This document shows positions 1 through 5,062 of a DNA stretch of 5,062 nucleotides, piece by piece. Position 1 is the stretch's first letter, and every line of letters starts with the position of its first letter. The stretch spans positions 1 to 5,062 of the forward strand of contig DYQV01000216.1 in the NCBI GenBank assembly GCA_020719105.1, read 5' to 3'. The notes under the pieces were generated by a model. That model was not told the DNA's origin and ran no database searches. It saw nothing but the letters and a program-made list of their open reading frames with translations. The DNA is from Rikenella microfusus. Its GTDB lineage: Bacteria > Bacteroidota > Bacteroidia > Bacteroidales > SZUA-534. The position numbers were made by a program, and so were the translations under genes.

Positions 1-4
1 TTAT

Positions 5-100
5 CCTTGTGTAATTTTGTGTTTCCCTTGTGCGGTTTTGTGTAATTTTAATTTAATTGTTACACAAAGTCACACAAAGGTTTCACTGAGTTTCACAAAG
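5..100. repeat. Long imperfect palindrome of 10/11-bp TTGTG/CACAA units
   Basis: TTGTG occurs at 7-11, 17-21, 28-32 and 38-42, and CACAA (CACTG once) at 63-67, 73-77, 84-88 and 94-98. The spacing in both arms is 10, 11, 10, and every pair sums to 105, so the two arms are in exact register around position 52.5. The innermost stem (34-46 with 59-71) is nearly continuous once G-T wobbles are allowed. The outer part is interrupted by mismatches such as TTT facing TTT at 22-24 and 81-83. It lies 19 nt after the stop of the 373-aa gene, so the RNA hairpin could end or protect the 3' end of that transcript. Similar TTTGTG-rich repeats are, as I recall, frequent between genes in Bacteroidota. The element may continue left of the window. 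Confidence 0.75.
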
Positions 101-119
101 TATTATAAACCTCTTGAAA

Positions 120-1241
120 TTACAATCCAAAGCGGTATTGAATACCACCCATTCCTTGCGTGCGTGAACCCAGGAAGCCAAACTCAACCCGAAACATCAA
201 ATGTTTGTTAAGTTGATATTGAGAGCCCACTATGAAGTTCCATTTATCTTTAAGGGTTTTGTCCAGCGAGTATTGAACGGATGCATATTGGTCGTCGTTA
301 AGGGCTGCATCCATATCATTTAATAATCCCCCGGTTGTTTCAAGCACCCGAGTGGCCGTATTATATTTAGCTTCATTAATTGGATTGTTTTGGTCCCTCT
401 CCGATAATCCGGACCACCAATCCTCCACATTGTTATAGCCTTCTTCAACTCTTGCCAATCCCTCATCTACTTTGGGCTGTAACTCCTCCACCGGCAATAC
501 TTCGTTTAAGTTAAGCGAACCGTTGGTGGCTGATGAAAACTTAACCCGGAAACCACCTGCCCAAATTGCAATATTGCTATCGGGTTTTTTAAACTTGAAT
601 GATTTCCCAAACCGGGGGCCAAAAACAAAAGTAAAAACCGGCTTATCCAAAGCACTAATATCGGACCAAGCCACATTCATATCCAGTGCCATCCAGCCAC
701 CTCCAATACCCATGGTGGGAGTAAATCCAAGCCCGGCAATGGTAGCATCAAAGTTTGCGGTTGTTGAAAACGAAGTAACTTCATTCCATACATTGTTTGT
801 ATCTGGAATATACACTCCGGCACTTATCTCTGTTGAAGATTTACCTTTACCAAAAATACCATAAATATTTAAAAACGGGAATAGCCAAAAATCGGGCCGC
901 ACGGTCAATGCACCTGCTCTTGAAGTAGCATCATTGAAACGGATCACTTCATCCAAATTATACATAGGGCCATTGTTAAAACCAACAAACAGGTTATCAA
1001 TGATTAATGATGATTCCTGTTGTAAGTAATTGATACTAACCCCTGCTGAGTAAGGTAGGTTAAAACCCTTTGCTGTTGCTTTTGCTCCCCAAATAGGCAG
1101 TACATAAGGATACTCGGTTTTTTTCAGGCTATCGGCTGACGCCTGATTTTTTTTACCAACCTCTTTGTTGGTATATACTTGGGAAAATGCAGGGCTTAAA
1201 AAAACCGTTGCACTAAATAGAATAAGTAGTAATGATTTCAT
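120..1241 (-). CDS. Secreted barrel-like outer-membrane protein with helical insert, function unknown
   Basis: I do not recognise a characterised family. Residues 1-20 are a Sec signal peptide (AFS before Q21). A polar linker (22-44) is followed by a conserved-looking block, YPYVLPIWGAKATAKGFNLP (44-63). Alternating hydrophobic strands with aromatic ends run through about 65-235, including FWLFPFLNIYGIFGKG (118-133), consistent with a beta-barrel or porin-like fold. Residues about 245-315 break the pattern: this stretch is acidic and predicted helical, with hydrophobics every 3-4 residues (V251, L254, V258, L262, V265, Y269, V272, W276, L279). Strands resume at about 318-330, 333-344, 347-357 and 362-373, ending YRFGL. 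It is the last gene of the apparent barrel unit, 46 nt after the PorT-like gene; the leader AACTTAAAAAA lacks a Shine-Dalgarno sequence. A role in passage or capture of the sulfatase substrate is possible but is only inferred from adjacency. Confidence 0.8.
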   Translation of the reverse strand: MKSLLLILFSATVFLSPAFSQVYTNKEVGKKNQASADSLKKTEYPYVLPIWGAKATAKGFNLPYSAGVSINYLQQESSLIIDNLFVGFNNGPMYNLDEVIRFNDATSRAGALTVRPDFWLFPFLNIYGIFGKGKSSTEISAGVYIPDTNNVWNEVTSFSTTANFDATIAGLGFTPTMGIGGGWMALDMNVAWSDISALDKPVFTFVFGPRFGKSFKFKKPDSNIAIWAGGFRVKFSSATNGSLNLNEVLPVEELQPKVDEGLARVEEGYNNVEDWWSGLSERDQNNPINEAKYNTATRVLETTGGLLNDMDAALNDDQYASVQYSLDKTLKDKWNFIVGSQYQLNKHLMFRVEFGFLGSRTQGMGGIQYRFGL

Positions 1242-1287
1242 TTTTTTAAGTTTAAATTATCAATCAAAATAGTTGGTTTGTAATTAA

Positions 1288-1971
1288 TCAAAGACCAATT
1301 GGTATTCGTACAAATAGGTAAAAAGCGTTGTTACGGATGGTGAGGTTGGGCGTTTTACTTACATTTACAAATCCATAATAATACTGAACCCCGTAGCTCA
1401 CACTTTTTAATTCTTTGCTGTATTTATAGCCAATACCCGCTAAAATACCCGCATCAATGCGTTTGTATTCATTCTGAACATCTCTCTCATAGCGAAGGTT
1501 TCCTACTTCGCCCTCAATTTCAAAAACATCCTGAGCTCTATAAATTAATCCAAGTTGCGGCCCTGCCTCAATATACCAGCGTTCTTTAATGCGCTGGTGA
1601 AACAGGATGGGCACATAAAATACCGGGATCTCTTTTGTCAGAATCCCATCCTGATATATGGAGTCAAAAGCGCCGTTATCAATAGGATATGTGGACATAC
1701 CGGTACCCCCGACGTTTGATTTGACCCGGACTCCTGTACTTAGGTAGGAATTATTTTTCATCAGAACGTGAAAATAAAACCCCAAATCGAAATTATTCAT
1801 AGCCTCTGAGTTACTGAGACTGTGTATATTGGACCGGTTCATTCCCCCGGATAAACCAAATTCAACTTTGGGCGAATTCAATGACTCTCCAAAAAGCAGT
1901 GAAATCAATATTTGTGCCCTCGGTGCAAGGGAAAGCATTACAAATATTAACAGTAGGACTGTTTTGCGCAT
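1288..1971 (-). CDS. PorT-like outer-membrane beta-barrel protein
   Basis: A 227-aa secreted protein of the 'outer membrane protein beta-barrel'/PorT-like group common in Bacteroidota. Function within the group varies and cannot be assigned here. Residues 1-19 are a signal peptide (hydrophobic core, APRA before Q20). Typical family features are the early segment SPKVEFGLSGGMNRS (33-47), a strand with SYLSTGVRVKS (75-85), then EIPVFYVPILFHQR (114-127) followed by WYIEAGPQLGLIY (132-144), and closing strands at about 172-184, 190-204 and 212-225. The C terminus is RIPIGL rather than a terminal aromatic residue. The name PorT-like describes the fold; nothing links this gene to type IX secretion. 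The gene starts 89 nt after the 183-aa barrel gene and its stop is 46 nt before the next gene, so co-transcription with both is likely. The leader is A-rich (ACTAATAAAAAG), with no Shine-Dalgarno sequence. Confidence 0.82.
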   Translation of the reverse strand: MRKTVLLLIFVMLSLAPRAQILISLLFGESLNSPKVEFGLSGGMNRSNIHSLSNSEAMNNFDLGFYFHVLMKNNSYLSTGVRVKSNVGGTGMSTYPIDNGAFDSIYQDGILTKEIPVFYVPILFHQRIKERWYIEAGPQLGLIYRAQDVFEIEGEVGNLRYERDVQNEYKRIDAGILAGIGYKYSKELKSVSYGVQYYYGFVNVSKTPNLTIRNNAFYLFVRIPIGL

Positions 1972-2060
1972 CTTTTTATTAGTTTAAAGGGTTAAAGTCA
2001 TTTTATTAGCTTTTTAAAAGGAATCAAAAAATGAAAAGCAAGCTATTGTTCCCTTTTATT
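1972..2060 (-). other. Intergenic gap between the 183-aa and 227-aa barrel genes
   Basis: These 89 nt are very AT-rich and hold no ORF. A weak 6-bp inverted repeat (TAGCTT at 2007-2012 with AAGCTA at 2040-2045) has a 27-nt loop and no T-run at the expected distance, so I do not call it a terminator. I see no clear Bacteroidota-type promoter. The octamer TTTAAACT (minus strand, 1981-1988) sits 9 nt before the start codon of the 227-aa gene; the same octamer lies 7 nt before the start of the 373-aa gene (1249-1256). Confidence 0.4.
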
Positions 2061-2612
2061 TTAGAATTGAATGCCAATACCGGCGGTGATGGTATTCATA
2101 AAACCGTCTTTGTACCAGCTGTTCGACATCCAGGCCCATTCGTATTCAGCGGAAATAAATATCATTTCATTGATCTGATACATACCTCCTAAACCAGCGC
2201 CACCATAAAAACCGGAATCATTGGTATCTAACTCTCCAAGAAACCCGTTGCGGTGGTAATTGGAGAAATGCATTCCCAATGCCCCTTTTACATATCCTTT
2301 CATTTTATCGTTGCCAAAAAGTATTTTGGGGGCATAATAAATGGGGAAGGTATTCAATTTGTATTCGGTGGTATTCAGGAGATTTGTATAAGTGGCAGTA
2401 GTACCAATATATCCGAACGACAAACCATGGGCAAAAATTTCTCCCATTGGATTGAATTCATACAGTCCGTTTATCCTCCAACCGGCGGCATTGGTGCTAA
2501 CATCTTCAATATTGGTAAAAGCATAACCGCTGCTCAGGGTAATCCTGTTCTCCTGTGAAAACACCTGCATCGATAGCAATGTCCATGAGACAATTATTAA
2601 CATTTTTTTCAT
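2061..2612 (-). CDS. Small outer-membrane beta-barrel protein (eight-stranded type)
   Basis: A secreted 183-aa protein predicted to insert in the outer membrane; its specific role is unknown. Residues 1-19 are a Sec signal peptide (MKKM, hydrophobic core, VFS before Q20). The mature part divides into about eight amphipathic strands: roughly 24-35, 44-55, 60-77, 83-101, 103-121, 134-148, 150-165 and 171-183. The protein ends GIGIQF with a terminal Phe, the usual beta-signal for the outer-membrane assembly machinery. Size and strand count fit OmpX/OmpW-like or the general 'outer membrane protein beta-barrel' families, but no diagnostic motif allows a finer call. Met1 is preferred over Met4 because it supplies the lysine-rich n-region. 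The leader is A-rich (AAACAAACAAGAA) without a Shine-Dalgarno sequence, as is common in Bacteroidota. It lies 92 nt after the sulfatase gene, behind a terminator, and is probably the first gene of a three-gene unit. No convincing promoter was found in the 43 nt after the terminator. Confidence 0.82.
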   Translation of the reverse strand: MKKMLIIVSWTLLSMQVFSQENRITLSSGYAFTNIEDVSTNAAGWRINGLYEFNPMGEIFAHGLSFGYIGTTATYTNLLNTTEYKLNTFPIYYAPKILFGNDKMKGYVKGALGMHFSNYHRNGFLGELDTNDSGFYGGAGLGGMYQINEMIFISAEYEWAWMSNSWYKDGFMNTITAGIGIQF

Positions 2613-2650
2613 TTCTTGTTTGTTTTAGGGTTGAATAAACTTTTTAATTT

Positions 2651-2691
2651 AAAAATAACCTCATCGTAATCCACACATTACGATGAGGTTA
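2651..2691 (-). terminator. Intrinsic terminator after the arylsulfatase gene
   Basis: Arms 2677-2691 and 2656-2670 are perfect 15-bp reverse complements (TAACCTCATCGTAAT in the minus strand) around a 6-nt loop at 2671-2676. In the minus-strand transcript the stem is followed directly by five T (2655-2651) and then more A/T. It begins 13 nt after the sulfatase stop codon. This is a classic Rho-independent layout, and the T-run lies on the correct side for minus-strand transcripts only. It should separate, or at least attenuate, transcription into the three barrel genes downstream. Confidence 0.9.
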
Positions 2692-2704
2692 GGCAATATT
2701 TAAT

Positions 2705-5062
2705 TTATTTTTTCCGTTCAATGGTTACATATTCAATTTTCCCGCTGAATTTCGATGATTTGCCATAATCAGCTACATGGGTTCCATCATCTATACCCAC
2801 ATCGGCTAAATCGTCCACCGAGAATATACCTGGCTGGGTTTTTTCGAATCTCTTTTCAATAACTTTTTTATCGTTTACATAAATAATACCTAGGCCACCT
2901 TTACCAAGGCCTCCATCCGATTTAAATTCAAAAGCCAGCTTGTAATTTCCCGGTTTCAATGCTTGGTCAGCAATGATATGCATAGATTCCAATCCCAAAT
3001 AGTTATAGCTAAACGCTGGTTTTCCGTTCTTCATATACAACGATAAACCACCAAACCGGCCACCCTGACATACAATAACTCCATTTCCGTTAGCATCCAC
3101 TGCAACTTCCGAAGTAATGGTAAAGGAATAACCTCTCAAATCGATAAAAACATCTACTCCCATTCCTCTCATGCCCTCACCATAAGTTACAGTATTTCTG
3201 TCACCCATAACTGTTGGTCTTCCCATCAATTCGGCATTGGTTCTTTCCAATAAGCGATCGTCTATCGGCAATACATAATACTTTTCAGCTTCGGCCATAA
3301 ATAACGCTTGCATTTCTTTTAGTTTTTCTGGATTTGAATCGGCCAGATTGTTGGCCAAACTGAAATCTTCGTTGGTATTGTACAATTCCCATTTATCCTC
3401 CTGAAGGGAAGTATAAGGTTTCAACATCCAGGCAGCCCTGTGAATAGTGCGTGCAAACCAGCCGTCCTGGTATATACCTCGGTTACCGAACATTTCAAAA
3501 TATTGTACGTTGTGCTTTTCAGATGATTGAGCATCATCGAATGTATAGGCAAGACTTGTACCCTCAATAGGATCTTGTTTTATTCCGTTTACCATATTGG
3601 GAGCTGGTATTTTTGCCAGTTCAAAAACGGTTGGAGCGATATCAATAACATGCCCAAACTGTGAACGCATTTCGCCTTTGGCTTTAAATCCGGCGGGCCA
3701 TTGAATAATCATTCCGTTGCGGGTACCTCCAAAATCGGATGCTACCTGCTTGGTATAAGAAAAGGGTGCATCCATGGCAACGGCCCAACCAGCAGCAAAG
3801 TGCGGATAGGTGGATGGGCTTCCCCAATCGTCGTAGTGTTTTAACATATCGGGAACCGTTTCAACCACCCCACTAAAGAAGGTCATTTCCTGATACATGC
3901 CACTCATTCCTCCTTCGGCACTGGCACCGTTATCGCCGACAATAAATATGATGACCGTGTTATCCAACACTCCCAATTTATCGATGGCATCAACCAGTCT
4001 CCCCACTTCATAATCCGTGTGTTCGGCAAAGCCTGCATAAACTTCCATCTGGCGGGTAAACAATTTCTTTTCATCAGCGGAAAGTTGGTCCCAATCTTTA
4101 ATATCAGTTGGCTTAGGGGCTAATTTTGTTCCAGCCGGTACTACTCCAAATTTTATTTGCCTTTCGAGCGTTAATTCCCGCATTTTATCCCATCCCTGAT
4201 CAAATTTTCCGTGGTATTTTTCAATCCATTGTTTAGGAACATGATGTGGGGCATGGGTAGCTCCCGGAGCAAAATACATAAAGAACGGTTTATCGGGCGA
4301 CAACGCCTGCTGGAAACGTACCCACGAAATGGCCTGATTGGTCATGTCGGTAGTAAAATGATAGTTTGGATCTTCGGGTGTTTCAACCAATGTTACCCCA
4401 TCATAAATCAGTGGTGACCATTGATTGGTTTCGCCACCAATGAAGCCATAAAATTTCTCAAACCCTGAATGAGTGGGCCAACGGTCGAAGGGACCCGAAT
4501 TCGAGATTTCCCAAGGAGGGGTTTCATGATATTTTCCAAAAGCGGCTGTATTATAACCATTCTGGCGAAGTACTTCGGCCATTGGGGTAATTGATTGTGG
4601 CCTTACCCCATTATTACCAGGAAACATGGTGGCTGTTTCCATGATTGAACCCGCATTGTTGCTGTGATGGTTATACCCGGTAAGCAATGCCACCCGTGTA
4701 GGCGAACAAAGGGCTGTGGTATGAAAACGGTTATACTTCAACCCATTTTGTGCCAGTTTATCCATAGTTGGTGTGGTAACCGGTCCTCCAAAAGCTTCGG
4801 AAACGCCAAAGCCCATGTCGTCGATTAGCACCACCACCACATTGGGGGCACCTTTGGGAGCTTTTACCTCAAATCGTTCAGGCGCCTTGGCGTTGCGAAC
4901 ATCCAATTCTTTGCTTTTCTGGCGAATTGGTTCCTTAATAGGGAGCGAAGTACGATCGATGCCTCCGTTGGCAGTAATTGTCGACTGGTCAGCCTTCTTT
5001 TGGGTACAAGACAAAAGAAGGAGTCCAGCGAATAATAGGATTGCTAAAAATGTAGTTTTCAT
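2705..5062 (-). CDS. Lipoprotein arylsulfatase, long form with C-terminal beta-sandwich
   Basis: Predicted to hydrolyse organic sulfate esters in the cell envelope; the natural substrate cannot be read from sequence. Residues 1-19 form a lipoprotein signal with a lipobox ending LLSC, so Cys19 would be lipidated. The sulfatase domain spans about residues 72-600. Visible active-site residues are Asp81-Asp82 (metal ligands), the CSPTR signature at 119-123 with Cys119 as the formylglycine precursor and Arg123, Lys177 and His179 in GKYH, His270, Asp377-Asn378 (VGDNG, metal ligands) and Lys438 ahead of FGGTR. All positions expected from Pseudomonas AtsA-type enzymes are present. Residues about 625-785 are beta-rich and match the C-terminal extension of the roughly 780-aa arylsulfatases. 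The ATG lies exactly at the window edge, so its leader is not visible; the signal peptide beginning at Met1 supports this start. Maturation needs a formylglycine-generating enzyme or anaerobic maturase encoded elsewhere. The family call is firm; substrate and membrane face are unknown. Confidence 0.95.
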   Translation of the reverse strand: MKTTFLAILLFAGLLLLSCTQKKADQSTITANGGIDRTSLPIKEPIRQKSKELDVRNAKAPERFEVKAPKGAPNVVVVLIDDMGFGVSEAFGGPVTTPTMDKLAQNGLKYNRFHTTALCSPTRVALLTGYNHHSNNAGSIMETATMFPGNNGVRPQSITPMAEVLRQNGYNTAAFGKYHETPPWEISNSGPFDRWPTHSGFEKFYGFIGGETNQWSPLIYDGVTLVETPEDPNYHFTTDMTNQAISWVRFQQALSPDKPFFMYFAPGATHAPHHVPKQWIEKYHGKFDQGWDKMRELTLERQIKFGVVPAGTKLAPKPTDIKDWDQLSADEKKLFTRQMEVYAGFAEHTDYEVGRLVDAIDKLGVLDNTVIIFIVGDNGASAEGGMSGMYQEMTFFSGVVETVPDMLKHYDDWGSPSTYPHFAAGWAVAMDAPFSYTKQVASDFGGTRNGMIIQWPAGFKAKGEMRSQFGHVIDIAPTVFELAKIPAPNMVNGIKQDPIEGTSLAYTFDDAQSSEKHNVQYFEMFGNRGIYQDGWFARTIHRAAWMLKPYTSLQEDKWELYNTNEDFSLANNLADSNPEKLKEMQALFMAEAEKYYVLPIDDRLLERTNAELMGRPTVMGDRNTVTYGEGMRGMGVDVFIDLRGYSFTITSEVAVDANGNGVIVCQGGRFGGLSLYMKNGKPAFSYNYLGLESMHIIADQALKPGNYKLAFEFKSDGGLGKGGLGIIYVNDKKVIEKRFEKTQPGIFSVDDLADVGIDDGTHVADYGKSSKFSGKIEYVTIERKK

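Noticed and set aside
1..104. CRISPR array
   Set aside because: The short repeats are spaced 10-11 bp and mirrored in two arms; there are no 23-50-nt repeats with unique spacers.
17..211. Plus-strand 64-aa open frame
   Set aside because: It runs through the palindromic repeat and the antisense of the 373-aa gene end, and its translation has no protein-like features.
472..864. Plus-strand 130-aa open frame
   Set aside because: Lies fully antisense inside the 373-aa secreted protein gene, which has a signal peptide and strand pattern; no leader or domain in the antisense frame.
1261..1287. TATTTTG on the minus strand as a -7 promoter element for the 373-aa gene
   Set aside because: One base short of the TAnnTTTG consensus, with no matching -33 element at proper spacing.
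2007..2045. Weak inverted repeat TAGCTT/AAGCTA as a terminator between barrel genes
   Set aside because: Only 6 bp with a 27-nt loop and no T-run in the right place; expected by chance in AT-rich DNA.
2253..2558. Plus-strand 101-aa open frame
   Set aside because: Antisense shadow of the 183-aa barrel gene.
120..2612. The three barrel genes as tandem duplicates of one ancestor
   Set aside because: Lengths (183, 227 and 373 aa), motifs and C termini differ, and no shared segment beyond signal peptides and generic strand patterns is visible by eye.
4211..4417. Plus-strand 68-aa open frame
   Set aside because: Antisense shadow inside the sulfatase catalytic domain.

Overview
The window comes from a member of the Bacteroidota, very probably a free-living or marine lineage. 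The evidence is moderately AT-rich DNA, A-rich leaders without Shine-Dalgarno sequences, several small outer-membrane beta-barrel proteins (one of the PorT-like type), and a lipoprotein sulfatase. Nothing seen here places it below phylum.

All four genes are on the minus strand, so transcription runs from high to low coordinates. First (5062-2705) is a 785-residue lipoprotein arylsulfatase. It has a complete formylglycine sulfatase active site and the extra C-terminal beta-sandwich of the long (about 780 aa) arylsulfatase group. A textbook intrinsic terminator follows it: a perfect 15-bp stem with a 6-nt loop and a T-run (2651-2691). Next come three secreted proteins that look like outer-membrane beta-barrels: a 183-aa eight-stranded type (2612-2061), a 227-aa PorT-like type (1971-1288) and a larger 373-aa barrel-like protein with a helical insert (1241-120). 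The gaps between these three are 89 and 46 nt with no convincing terminator, so they probably form one transcription unit. At the low end of the window (about 5-100) lies a long imperfect palindrome built from 10/11-bp TTGTG/CACAA units, just after the last stop codon.

The reading I favour is a sulfatase gene whose product would remove sulfate from an organic sulfate ester in the cell envelope, next to a set of outer-membrane proteins of unknown role. A functional link between the sulfatase and the barrels is an inference from adjacency only, and the terminator argues against simple co-transcription. No SusC/SusD pair, glycoside hydrolase, sulfatase-maturing enzyme or regulator is in the window, so it is not a recognisable polysaccharide utilisation locus. 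No RNA genes, insertion sequences or CRISPR arrays were seen, and no intergenic stretch exceeds about 120 nt.
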